Under the pieces are notes generated by a model. It worked only from the letters and a program-made list of their open reading frames with translations. It searched no databases and was not told the origin of the DNA. The position numbers were made by a program, and so were the translations under genes. A DNA stretch of 14,995 nucleotides, taken from assembly GCA_963648205.1 (NCBI GenBank), contig CAVJCT010000061.1, positions 1 to 14,995 of the forward strand. Direction: 5' to 3'. Source of the DNA: UBA1181 sp963648205. Its GTDB lineage: Bacteria; Bacteroidota; Bacteroidia; Bacteroidales; Paludibacteraceae. This document shows positions 6,054-13,939 of the stretch, one piece after another; the first letter of the stretch is position 1; the number at the start of each line of letters is the position of its first letter.

Positions 6054-8087
6054 ATGAAAAACAAGAAACGCAGTCTGATCGGAGTGAGCATTGTCTTTGT
6101 GTTGGCGATGCTTGCCCTGCTTATCTTTGTGAAGCGAGAAGCGATAGTAGAGTCGGCACTCTACAAGGAGTTCACACGATTTGAAGAGAAAACAGGAGGA
6201 AAAATTTCCTTTCAGGATCTCAAAGTAGATGGACTTTCGATTATCACGTTGCATGGGATGTCGCTCATATCGCCAGAGAACGACACGTTGCTGAATGTTG
6301 AGATGTTGAGAGTGAGACTGAATCCGGTGTATCTGTTGCACGGAGAGGTGAAAATAACCGGCACGGAAGCACAAGGCATCAGCCTCAACGTAACACATAA
6401 AAAAGAGTATAAGAACTACCAGTTTTTGCTATGGAAAAACGAAAACCCAGAGAAAAAAAGCGAAGCAGAACAACAGCATGCGAAGGTAGTGCGCAAGACT
6501 GACAAATTAGCCAAGATATATGGTCTGATCACACGGAAAGCACCCAAAGAGATACGATTCAATGAGTGGAAGACGACACTGGCGACCGATAGCATGATCC
6601 TATCCGTTTACATGCCCGAAGCCACTTTAGAGGAACGAGAATTTAAGGCGACCCTTCATTTAGACGAAAAATTTTCAGAAGAAGAAAATGCGAATGCCGT
6701 CGATAGCGTAAAAGAAGAGAAAGAAAACTATTACATTTTAGAAGGAAAATTAGGCAAAAAGCCATCCGACTTGACGAAATTTCAGTTTTACGCATTGCAA
6801 GACAGCATCACCTTCGCCTATATCAAGAAAAAATTCGACACGGACATAGCCTTCGACACCCTAAAAATGGCCATTTCGGTGGATAAAGACGATGAGAAAG
6901 TGAAAGTAGAAGGACACGCAGCGGTGTTCAATTCGCAGTTGAACAACAAAAAGATTTGCAGTGAAACCATCCATTGCCAACAGTTTTCGCTTGATTTTGA
7001 GAGTTTTGTCTCTGCCAACCACATTGAGATTGACAGCAGTAGCACGATGACCATCAACCATTTTTCCCTTCACCCCTATTTAGACTGGCAAACCAAAGAC
7101 TCCGTGCAGAAGATAGAGTTCAATCTGAGCAGAAAAGATTTTGACGCACAAGAGCTGTTCGATGCCATTCCCGAAGGGTTGTGTAATAATCTGAAAGGAA
7201 TAAAAACCGAGGGGAAACTCAGTTACCAGTTTCATTTCAAGGTGGAGAGCGACCAGATCGACAGTTTGGAATTTTCATCATCTCTGACACCTAACCAGTT
7301 CAAAATCACGCAGTTTGGCAAGACCGACTTTCGCAGAGCCAATGCGCCGTTTATGTATCACTACTATGAAAAAGGCGTGTTGGTAGACACCTTCACGATT
7401 GGCGAAAGCAATCCGAATTTTGTGAAGATAGACGATGTGTCGCCCTACCTGACCCATTCCATTTTGTACTCGGAAGACGGGCAATTCTTCCATCACAAAG
7501 GATTTTTAGAATTCGCGCTGAGAGAATCCATCATTAAGAATATCAAAACTAAGAAATTCGCACGAGGCGGAAGCACTATTTCGATGCAACTCGTTAAGAA
7601 TCTGTGGCTTAGCAGAGAAAAAACATTAGCAAGAAAATTGGAAGAATCGCTCATTGTGTGGTTGATTGAAAATAACAGACTGCTCAGCAAGGAGCGAATG
7701 TTTGAGATATACCTCAACATCATCGAATGGGGACCACACGTGTATGGAGCGAAACAAGCCGCTAAATATTTCTTCAATAAAACTCCTAAAGAACTGACCA
7801 TTGCGGAATCTATTTACATGGCGAGCATCATTCCGAAACCGAAAAAGTTCATGTGGTATTTCGATGAAAATCAGAATCTTAAGCCATTTTTGGAAGGATA
7901 TTACAATCTAATTTCAAGCAAACTGTTGCGCCACGAAATCATCACGGAGCAAGACACAGCATCGCTTGTTCCCAACGTGCGCATCACAGGTCCAGCCAAG
8001 GCGCTGCTGAAAGGAAATCCGACTGACAGCACGGAGATAGATTCAGAAATCGAATTGTTTAACGACTTTGACGAAGACGAAGAATAA
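6054..8087 (+). CDS. GT51 transglycosylase-domain protein with large AsmA-like N-terminal region
   Basis: A 677-residue membrane-anchored protein. Basic residues (MKNKKR) and one membrane segment (about 8-26) place the rest in the periplasm. Residues about 35-430 are beta-rich and resemble AsmA/DUF748-like proteins (for example ISFQDLKVDGLSIITLHGMSLISPENDTLL, shown here as two adjoining stretches: ISFQDLKVDG and LSIITLHGMS); this match is by pattern only. Residues about 455-610 hold a peptidoglycan glycosyltransferase domain with its motifs: catalytic E474 (YSEDGQFFHHKGF), RGGSTISMQLVKN (504-516), RMFEIYLNIIEWG with E551, and VYGAKQAAKYFF. There is no transpeptidase domain. It would polymerise lipid II into glycan strands. 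The acidic C-terminus ends FDEDEE. Confidence 0.85.
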   Translation: MKNKKRSLIGVSIVFVLAMLALLIFVKREAIVESALYKEFTRFEEKTGGKISFQDLKVDGLSIITLHGMSLISPENDTLLNVEMLRVRLNPVYLLHGEVKITGTEAQGISLNVTHKKEYKNYQFLLWKNENPEKKSEAEQQHAKVVRKTDKLAKIYGLITRKAPKEIRFNEWKTTLATDSMILSVYMPEATLEEREFKATLHLDEKFSEEENANAVDSVKEEKENYYILEGKLGKKPSDLTKFQFYALQDSITFAYIKKKFDTDIAFDTLKMAISVDKDDEKVKVEGHAAVFNSQLNNKKICSETIHCQQFSLDFESFVSANHIEIDSSSTMTINHFSLHPYLDWQTKDSVQKIEFNLSRKDFDAQELFDAIPEGLCNNLKGIKTEGKLSYQFHFKVESDQIDSLEFSSSLTPNQFKITQFGKTDFRRANAPFMYHYYEKGVLVDTFTIGESNPNFVKIDDVSPYLTHSILYSEDGQFFHHKGFLEFALRESIIKNIKTKKFARGGSTISMQLVKNLWLSREKTLARKLEESLIVWLIENNRLLSKERMFEIYLNIIEWGPHVYGAKQAAKYFFNKTPKELTIAESIYMASIIPKPKKFMWYFDENQNLKPFLEGYYNLISSKLLRHEIITEQDTASLVPNVRITGPAKALLKGNPTDSTEIDSEIELFNDFDEDEE

Positions 8088-8104
8088 AATCAAAAAAAAC
8101 AACA

Positions 8105-9610
8105 ATGAAAAGAATTTACAAAGCCGAGCAAGTCAAGCAGATAGATGCGTTGACGATAAAGTACGAGCCCATTAAATCATTTGATTTGATGAAACGTGCG
8201 ACGAGAGAGCTCTATTCACGAATGGAGTACGATTTGGAATATGAGGTAGAAAATATCGTCATAGCAGGAACTGGCAATAATGGTGGAGATGCCTTGTGTG
8301 TAGCATACGATTTGGTAGGACACGAACAGAGTTGCACCATCTACCTCGTCAACCCCGACAATAAAAAATTGTCACCCGACTGTACGAAAGCCTACAAGCG
8401 ACTCATCAAGGATGAGGAGGAGATACAAATTGTTACCACTGCCGATGAGATCAAGATTCCAGAAGGCTGCAACATCATTGATGGACTGTTTGGCAGTGGA
8501 CTGAACCGTCCGTTGGAGGGAGTGTATGCCGACATTGTGAAGAAAATCAATCAACACGACAAGAATACGAAAGTCTACTCTATCGACCTACCCTCAGGAC
8601 TGTTCGGCGAAGGCAATGGTGCGAATAACGAAGAAACGATTGTCAAAGCAGACTATTCGTATGTATTAGGCGTAACGAAACCCTGTTGCTATCTTGCTGA
8701 GAATCAGAAATTTTTAGGAAATTGGGTTGAAGTAAAATTCGGACTAAACACGCACGCATTAGAAGAGACAGAAACTCCTTTCATACTTGTAGAGAAAGAT
8801 GACATAAGAAAGTGTATACAACCCCGCAAACGTTTTTCGCATAAAGGTACATATGGGCATGCGTTGATCGTTGCAGGGCAGTATGGCATGATGGGAGCAG
8901 CCGTTTTGAGCAGCAAAGCAGCATTGAAGAGCGGTTGCGGACTCGTAACGGCGCATGTACCACGCAAAGGGTGCGATATTCTGCAGATTTCCATTCCAGA
9001 GGTGATTCTTTCGTTGGACAAAGACGAGGAACATTTCACAGGAATAGACTCGATAGAGAAATATTCGGCAGTGGGAGTTGGTCCTGGATTAGGGCAAAAC
9101 GAAGAGAGTGCGGCAGCGTTGCTTGATTTGTTGAAGAAGAAGCCTAAGAATTTGGTGATGGATGCAGACGCGCTCAATATTCTGTCGCAACACCCCGAAT
9201 ATTGGGAGTTCATCCCCAAGTACACCATCTTAACGCCACATCCAAAGGAGTTTGAGCGTTTAGTAGGCAGAAAAATATCAGGTTATGAGGCTTGGATGGA
9301 GCAAATGCGAATTTCGCAAGAGAAGGAAGTCATCATCGTGTTGAAAGGCGCGTATAGCAGTGTTTCCCTTCCGAATGGCCAACTGTTCATCAACAGTTCA
9401 GGCAATTCGGGTATGGCGACGGCAGGCAGTGGCGACGTGCTGACAGGAATCCTCACCTCGTTGTTGGCACAGAATTACCAGCCCCATGTGGCAGCCGTGG
9501 TGGGTGTCTTCATCCATGGCGACGCTGCAGACATAGCAGTAGAGCAAGAAGAGTCGGAAGAGACACTGATTGCCAGCAACATCATCAGTTATCTGCGCTA
9601 CTGCTTCTAA
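8105..9610 (+). CDS. nnr: Bifunctional NAD(P)H-hydrate epimerase / ADP-dependent dehydratase
   Basis: A 501-residue metabolite-repair enzyme of the cytosol. The N-terminal half (about 1-220) is a YjeF_N epimerase that interconverts R- and S-NAD(P)HX, with the nucleotide-binding motif GTGNNGGDAL (56-64), DGLFGSGL and SIDLPSGL. The C-terminal half (about 235-500) is a ribokinase-like dehydratase that uses ADP to restore NAD(P)H, with KGTYGHALIVAG, VMDADALN, LTPHPKEF and the catalytic Asp at D444 in AGSGDVLTG. Length and domain order match the E. coli Nnr type. It is the last gene of the plus-strand run, 17 bases after the transglycosylase gene, and converges with the hydrolase gene 30 bases away. 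Confidence 0.94.
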   Translation: MKRIYKAEQVKQIDALTIKYEPIKSFDLMKRATRELYSRMEYDLEYEVENIVIAGTGNNGGDALCVAYDLVGHEQSCTIYLVNPDNKKLSPDCTKAYKRLIKDEEEIQIVTTADEIKIPEGCNIIDGLFGSGLNRPLEGVYADIVKKINQHDKNTKVYSIDLPSGLFGEGNGANNEETIVKADYSYVLGVTKPCCYLAENQKFLGNWVEVKFGLNTHALEETETPFILVEKDDIRKCIQPRKRFSHKGTYGHALIVAGQYGMMGAAVLSSKAALKSGCGLVTAHVPRKGCDILQISIPEVILSLDKDEEHFTGIDSIEKYSAVGVGPGLGQNEESAAALLDLLKKKPKNLVMDADALNILSQHPEYWEFIPKYTILTPHPKEFERLVGRKISGYEAWMEQMRISQEKEVIIVLKGAYSSVSLPNGQLFINSSGNSGMATAGSGDVLTGILTSLLAQNYQPHVAAVVGVFIHGDAADIAVEQEESEETLIASNIISYLRYCF

Positions 9611-9625
9611 AAGCACTACCCTACC

Positions 9626-9660
9626 GGTTGGAGAGAGACCTTAGCGGTTTTTCTCCAACC
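9626..9660. terminator. Inverted repeat between converging genes
   Basis: GGTTGGAGA (9626-9634) pairs with TCTCCAACC (9652-9660), with a further ACC/GGT pairing inside. The right arm encodes the last residues of the hydrolase, so the structure overlaps that gene's stop codon. No clear T-tract follows on either strand. It may act as a shared terminator for the converging genes, but the long loop makes this uncertain. Confidence 0.4.
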
Positions 9661-10570
9661 AATCCAAAACAGACTGCCAGACGGTCTGTTTTTCTTTTTC
9701 GTTCAAGATTTCGTGGCGCATACCCGGGAAGAGGCGCGAATCGACTGTCTTGTAGCCCACATTGCGCATTGTCTGCACGGCATCAGCGAAGTTTTCTGCT
9801 CCGTCAATGCACGGGTCCTCCGTTCCGCCGATGAAATAGATCGGCATATCCGCATTTACCTTTCTACCGAAATGCGAGTTCCAACTGAGGCGGTTGTAGG
9901 TGCGCCACATCAGCAAGAAAGAGGAGCGGTTGCCACAGAGCGAGAAGCTGAAACCGCAGAGAGGGTCAGCATCATAGGCTTCGACAACAGAATCATCGGT
10001 GCAGAGCCACGAATGCTGCGATTTTGCATCGGGAATATGGTCTAAATAATGACCGAAAGTGAGTTTCTTCACAAATTCGCTCTTGTAGCGCATACCCAAG
10101 AACAGCCCCATCACGTTGACCAGCACGATAGCGAAAGGACAGCCGAAACGGTAACTTGGACTACCACAGACGATGAGACCAGAGAGGTTGTTGTCATATT
10201 TGCGAACATAGTTGCGCACCACCATCGAACCCATGCTATGACCCAACAAGAAGATTTTCTTTCCAGGATAATGCTGTACGATGTAGTCGTTCACCAATTT
10301 CACATCCTCGACGAGGGCTTTGGCGCCGCCCGAGTACATATAGCCATAGTCGGAAGGCGATTTGACACTCTCGCCATGGCCGCGATGGTCGTGGATGACG
10401 CACAGATAGCCGTTGGAGGCCATAAATTCCATGAAAGGGATATAACGTTCCTTATGCTCGCACATACCATGCACGAGTTGGAAGACGGCTTTCGGCTCGC
10501 CAGACGGCTCGATGAGGAGTGCGTGGAGGGTGAGAGCATCGTATTGGGAGGTTAGAGTAAAATGTTTCAT
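9641..10570 (-). CDS. Alpha/beta hydrolase, monoacylglycerol lipase/lysophospholipase-like
   Basis: A 309-residue serine hydrolase of the Hydrolase_4 family. Visible features are the oxyanion strand LVHGMCEH, IHDHRGHGES, nucleophile S112 in GHSMG, the acid D252 (IGGTEDPC) and H286 (PGMRHEILNE). This matches bacterial monoacylglycerol lipases and PldB-type lysophospholipases, which cleave one acyl chain from a glycerolipid. The precise substrate is unknown. The cap region (about 145-235) contains a hydrophobic stretch (FAIVLVNVMGLFLGM). There is no signal peptide. An in-frame TTG six bases upstream would add two residues, but the ATG at 10568-10570 is preferred. A TACATTTG box upstream suggests its own promoter, separate from the gene pair before it. 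Confidence 0.87.
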   Translation of the reverse strand: MKHFTLTSQYDALTLHALLIEPSGEPKAVFQLVHGMCEHKERYIPFMEFMASNGYLCVIHDHRGHGESVKSPSDYGYMYSGGAKALVEDVKLVNDYIVQHYPGKKIFLLGHSMGSMVVRNYVRKYDNNLSGLIVCGSPSYRFGCPFAIVLVNVMGLFLGMRYKSEFVKKLTFGHYLDHIPDAKSQHSWLCTDDSVVEAYDADPLCGFSFSLCGNRSSFLLMWRTYNRLSWNSHFGRKVNADMPIYFIGGTEDPCIDGAENFADAVQTMRNVGYKTVDSRLFPGMRHEILNEKEKQTVWQSVLDWLEKNR

Positions 10571-10607
10571 ACACAATAGTTTATCTTAACGAGAAATTTC
10601 GTCAAGA

Positions 10608-10615
10608 CAAATGTA
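10608..10615 (-). promoter_or_regulatory. -7 element of the hydrolase gene
   Basis: On the minus strand TACATTTG is a perfect TAnnTTTG match, 37 bases before the hydrolase ATG. No clear -33 TTTG is found about 20 bases upstream. Confidence 0.45.
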
Positions 10616-10702
10616 AGGACTTGGATTCAATTTTGAAGAATTTTTGCACTTAAAATTTGTAAAATTTGAACATTACTTTCTTCACTTACACCGACCATTC
10701 AA

Positions 10703-11170
10703 TCATGTATGTTTTTTCTCCGAAGGAAAGAAACGATGATTTTTGTCCAAGAACACAGGATAGAAGGTTGAACCAATAATGTAGCCTGCCAATCTTGGTT
10801 TTTGACCGCCAACACGTTGGATAGTACCCCACACAACATCGCCCTCAATATGAGAAGGAACTTTAAATTCACTATTTGAAGGGAACTCCCCATAGATTTT
10901 CAACAGTTGCAACTGTTCTGCCTCAACCCTATTATAGGAACATACATCAATGAATTTATTCACCAAAACAGATAGTTTACCTTCAGTTTGCCACTCCTCT
11001 AACGTTTGACCTGGCGGACATTGGTTGAAATCAAAGTCTTTGAAATTCAATGACAACTTAGGCAAATCATCTTTTATGCATCTTTCCGTCCTAATATTCG
11101 CAATGCGACTATCAATTGGAGATGAACTTTTATATTTTTCTTCAAATTTACTCTTCTTTTTTGTTACCAT
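10703..11170 (-). CDS. Uncharacterised 155-residue partner of the adjacent AAA ATPase (putative effector)
   Basis: I do not recognise a characterised family. The first 15 residues are Lys-rich (MVTKKKSKFEEKYKS). Then come an acidic/hydrophobic stretch (LSLNFKDFDFNQCPPGQTLE), a helical middle (about 57-92) and a beta-rich C-terminal part with VVWGTIQRVGG, LAGYIIGSTFYPVFLDKNHRFFP (in two runs: LAGYIIGSTF, YPVFLDKNHRFFP). That ending resembles small proteins I recall next to ATPases and toxins, with a conserved FYxVFLDxxHxF pattern; this is memory, not a search. The frame is open further upstream, but the ATG at 11168-11170 gives a sensible N-terminus and overlaps the ATPase gene by 23 bases, implying translational coupling. 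No membrane segment or signal peptide is seen. It could be an effector or a regulatory partner. Confidence 0.7.
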   Translation of the reverse strand: MVTKKKSKFEEKYKSSSPIDSRIANIRTERCIKDDLPKLSLNFKDFDFNQCPPGQTLEEWQTEGKLSVLVNKFIDVCSYNRVEAEQLQLLKIYGEFPSNSEFKVPSHIEGDVVWGTIQRVGGQKPRLAGYIIGSTFYPVFLDKNHRFFPSEKKHT

Positions 11171-12416
11171 AGTCCATAATAAACTTATCCAAATTTCCAA
11201 AATACGGGATTGCGCCATATCGTCCCAACAGATAGTCTTTTGAGAAAGATGCGTCATTGCGAACGCTATTAGCTTGATTTACTTTATATTCCACCAAAGA
11301 ATATAAATCCGAAAAGCCTTTCTCATTCTTTTCAGAGAACCAAATTTGGTCACGACGCAAGAGGTCGCGACGCAAGAGGTTGGTGTCGTGTGTTGTAACG
11401 ATCAACTGTGCACCGTTCATGTTCATTGTACTATAAAACAGTTTGAGCAGTTCCATTGACAGCTGCGTATGCATACTAGCGCCAAACTCGTCTACAAGTA
11501 GAACCCCACCATGTAAAATAGTCGTCAGAAACGGACCCAAAAGAGCAAACAATTTTGTCGTTCCCAACGATTCAAATTTGAAATCCAAAGATTCAGAGCC
11601 AATAACATTGTCTTTCTCAAACATCTCATGCGTTGCACGGATCTCGAACGGTAGATTTTGCGTAGCCACTCCATCCAATCGTTCAACATTAACCTCTTTT
11701 ATGCAACTGTCCACAATATTAATGAGACGAAGAATTTGATTTCGTATTTGAGTGTTTTGCATGAAAGTCTCCGCAGTATACGCCAAAGTGTCGTCCAAAC
11801 CCGAGAGTATAGTCAAGTGGTTGGAGAACCAATTCTTGATTGACAGTGCCACCTCAACATTGAATTGAGCCGCAGTAGACAAAAACAGTGCATCCGTTCT
11901 TGTTCTTGACGAAACGCCCCCAGCCCCCTTCAGAACCTTACTATTTACCTTGATATCCTGGCCATCGCGCTTAAAGCAATAACTTTCCTTATTACTCCCA
12001 TTGAGAAGCACATAAAGCCATTCAGAACGCACGACACCCTGCACAACCTCAAATCCTAACCTATACCGTAGACCATTGTGCAAGAAAATCATTTGCATCG
12101 AAACAGGTTCGCTTGCACATCCAACCGCAAAACGATAATAGCGACATGACAGGTCTTTCACGATCTTCTCGTCAACAAAAGAAGAAAGCACCATCTGTTT
12201 GAAGATAGCAATAGCCATAATGATGGAGCTCTTGCCCGATCCATTTGCACCATAGATGGCTGCACTACGAAGATACCGTTTTCCATTGCCCAAAACAGAA
12301 ACATTGGAAGAACCCTCACTGCTCTCGCACTCCTTAACAGTAGCACTAGCAACCATGCTCAATGTAACCTCGTCTTTATAAGACATAAAATTACGCATTG
12401 TGAACTCAACCAGCAT
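11148..12416 (-). CDS. AAA/ABC-type ATPase, COG1106/AAA_15-like (RloA-like)
   Basis: A 422-residue soluble ATPase of the SMC/RecN-like ABC class. The N-terminus (MLVEFTMRNFMSYKDEVTLSM) is diagnostic. Motifs in order: Walker A GANGSGKSS (56-64), an ABC-signature-like ESLGTTKLFAL (282-292), Walker B VLLVDEFGASMH with D309 and E310, switch histidine H343 (TTHDTN), RRDQIWFSEK and the C-terminal GRYGAIP. It lacks a C-terminal Toprim domain, so it is not an OLD nuclease, and no nuclease domain is fused. Relatives occur in restriction-linked and abortive-infection loci, often paired with a small partner gene. Here the partner is the overlapping 155-residue gene. It probably senses or powers that partner. 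A TATATTTG box lies 23 bases upstream; it is divergent from the DUF4143 gene. Confidence 0.85.
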   Translation of the reverse strand: MLVEFTMRNFMSYKDEVTLSMVASATVKECESSEGSSNVSVLGNGKRYLRSAAIYGANGSGKSSIIMAIAIFKQMVLSSFVDEKIVKDLSCRYYRFAVGCASEPVSMQMIFLHNGLRYRLGFEVVQGVVRSEWLYVLLNGSNKESYCFKRDGQDIKVNSKVLKGAGGVSSRTRTDALFLSTAAQFNVEVALSIKNWFSNHLTILSGLDDTLAYTAETFMQNTQIRNQILRLINIVDSCIKEVNVERLDGVATQNLPFEIRATHEMFEKDNVIGSESLDFKFESLGTTKLFALLGPFLTTILHGGVLLVDEFGASMHTQLSMELLKLFYSTMNMNGAQLIVTTHDTNLLRRDLLRRDQIWFSEKNEKGFSDLYSLVEYKVNQANSVRNDASFSKDYLLGRYGAIPYFGNLDKFIMDYGNKKEE

Positions 12417-12438
12417 AGACTTATCTTTTATCGTCTTG

Positions 12439-12446
12439 CAAATATA
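12439..12446 (-). promoter_or_regulatory. -7 element of the ATPase-partner operon
   Basis: On the minus strand TATATTTG matches TAnnTTTG and ends 22 bases before the ATPase ATG. No TTTG is found at -33, so the promoter may be weak or dependent on an activator. Confidence 0.45.
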
Positions 12447-12589
12447 AGATTATCATTTCATATTTTCGCAGATTTTGAGTTTTTTTCACAAAATTTGGCA
12501 ATACACGTCAAATCTATGGCAAATTCGTTCACGAAACAGTAAATCTCATTTCATCACCCATACCTTACAAACTTCACATTTTCGCTAAT

Positions 12590-12652
12590 TTTATCACTTA
12601 TAGATTAGAAAAGTCATATTTTTGCAGTGTTTATCACTTATAGATTACAAAA
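12590..12652 (+). repeat. Pair of 18-base direct repeats flanking a promoter (candidate operator)
   Basis: TTTATCACTTATAGATTA occurs at 12590-12607 and again at 12630-12647, a 40-base period, each followed by [G/C]AAAA. Each copy has partial dyad symmetry (ATC, seven bases, GAT), as in a dimeric repressor site. A -7 box, TATTTTTG (12617-12624), lies between them. One copy sits near -33, the other in the leader just before the ATG at 12662. This arrangement suits autoregulation of the downstream ATPase gene. The rest of the 245-base gap (12417-12589) shows only the divergent promoter and nothing else that I can support. Confidence 0.65.
12617..12624 (+). promoter_or_regulatory. -7 element of the DUF4143 ATPase gene
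   Basis: TATTTTTG matches TAnnTTTG. The expected -33 TTTG is replaced by the first direct repeat, suggesting that a protein bound there controls the promoter. The ATG lies 37 bases downstream. Confidence 0.5.
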
Positions 12653-12661
12653 CCGGCAGAT

Positions 12662-13867
12662 ATGGAGACTATCATAAGACAGAGTTATATCAACAAAATA
12701 GAGAAAAGTCTTGGAAAAGAGCAAGTTATCGTACTCGTGGGGCAACGGCGAGTGGGCAAAAGTTATATGCTGAAACAGATACGGCAACTCAAGGCGGAAG
12801 ACCCATCGAACAATGTCATCTTCATAGACAAAGAGCGGAGGGAGTTTGACGCAATCCGCAACTACCAGGATTTGAATGCTTACCTCGGCGAGAAGTTGGA
12901 AACGAACAAGCACAACTACATCTTGATAGACGAGGTGCAGGACATTGCGGAGTTCGAGCGTTCCTTGCGAAGTTTCCGAACGGAACCAAACACCGACGTG
13001 ATCGTTACGGGTAGCAACGCCCATATTCTTAGCAGTGATTTAAGCACCCTTTTGGCAGGGCGGCACAAGGAGATTTACATTCAGTCGCTCAGTTATTTAG
13101 AGTTTCTGCAGTTTCACTCGCTGAACGACGGAGAAGAGGCTTTGAAACAATACATTCAGTATGGCGGAATGCCCGGATTGCGCAGAATCGGGTTGGAAGA
13201 GGAGGAAGCGAGCGAGTATCTGAAAGACATCTACCACACGGTTTTATTGAAAGATGTGATTATGCGAAATGAGATACGCAACGTGCCGTTTTTGGAGAAT
13301 CTCGTCTTTTTCCTTGCCGACAACACAGGCAAGCCCATCTCAGCCAACAACATCTCGAAGTATATGCGAGGACAAGGGCAAACCATTAGTTCACAAGCGA
13401 TTATCAACTATATCTCGTATCTCTGCGATGCGTTTGTAATGCAGAAAGTGAGCCGTTACGACATTCATGGGAAGCGACTGTTCGAGAGTCAGGAGAAATA
13501 CTATTTTGAAGACCATGGGTTGCGCAATGCCATTGTAGGAGGCACACGAGAGGGCGACATTGAGAAGGTGATTGAGAGCATCATCTATCAGCATCTCGTG
13601 CGGTTGGGCTACGAGGTGAGGGTTGGTCAGTTGCAAGTGGGCGAGATAGACTTTGTGTGCAACAAACCGAATGGCGAGCGTGCGTATGTGCAAGCCAGCT
13701 ATGTCATTGCCGACGAGGCGACACGAGAGCGCGAGTTTGGCAATCTGCGAGCCATCCGCGACGATTATCCGAAGTACGTCATTTCGCTGACACCCTTCTT
13801 GACACGAGCCGACGCTGACGGCATCACCCACCTCCACCTATTAGAGTTTTTGAGGAAGGGATTGTAG
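12662..13867 (+). CDS. AAA_14 ATPase with C-terminal DUF4143 domain
   Basis: A 401-residue cytosolic ATPase of a family often present in many copies in Bacteroidales; its role is unsettled. Walker A GQRRVGKS (27-34), Walker B YILIDEVQD with D90 and E91, and VTGSNA (115-120) mark the AAA_14 domain. A winged-helix-like middle (about 185-265) precedes DUF4143. Its C-terminal part resembles a PD-(D/E)xK nuclease (GEIDFVC around D330), but the usual E-x-K is AYVQASY here, so catalysis is doubtful. The start at 12662 is the first ATG after the second direct repeat. Regulation through those repeats is inferred. Base composition looks more GC-rich than the ATPase pair to its left, hinting at a different origin. 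Confidence 0.87.
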   Translation: METIIRQSYINKIEKSLGKEQVIVLVGQRRVGKSYMLKQIRQLKAEDPSNNVIFIDKERREFDAIRNYQDLNAYLGEKLETNKHNYILIDEVQDIAEFERSLRSFRTEPNTDVIVTGSNAHILSSDLSTLLAGRHKEIYIQSLSYLEFLQFHSLNDGEEALKQYIQYGGMPGLRRIGLEEEEASEYLKDIYHTVLLKDVIMRNEIRNVPFLENLVFFLADNTGKPISANNISKYMRGQGQTISSQAIINYISYLCDAFVMQKVSRYDIHGKRLFESQEKYYFEDHGLRNAIVGGTREGDIEKVIESIIYQHLVRLGYEVRVGQLQVGEIDFVCNKPNGERAYVQASYVIADEATREREFGNLRAIRDDYPKYVISLTPFLTRADADGITHLHLLEFLRKGL

Positions 13868-13910
13868 ACATTCAACTCGTTCATCATTAGAAATTTTCCC
13901 ATAAAAATGT

Positions 13911-13918
13911 TATATTTG
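13911..13918 (+). promoter_or_regulatory. -7-like element before the fic remnant
   Basis: TATATTTG matches TAnnTTTG, 22 bases before the point where Fic similarity begins. It may be the original fic promoter brought next to the gene's 3' half by a deletion. No -33 TTTG is evident. Confidence 0.35.
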
Positions 13919-13939
13919 TATAAAACTGTTTGTTTATGA

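Noticed and set aside
8704..9228. 174-codon open frame opposite nnr
   Set aside because: Antisense shadow of the dehydratase domain; the plus-strand protein has all family motifs.
10049..10555. 168-codon open frame opposite the hydrolase gene
   Set aside because: Antisense shadow of a gene with a complete catalytic triad; its His/Glu-rich translation matches nothing I know.
11148..11170. Programmed frameshift joining ATPase and partner at an A-rich run (AACAAAAAAGAAG)
   Set aside because: The partner frame is +1 relative to the ATPase, so the usual -1 slip would not reach it, and a proper ATG with ordinary overlap explains the arrangement.
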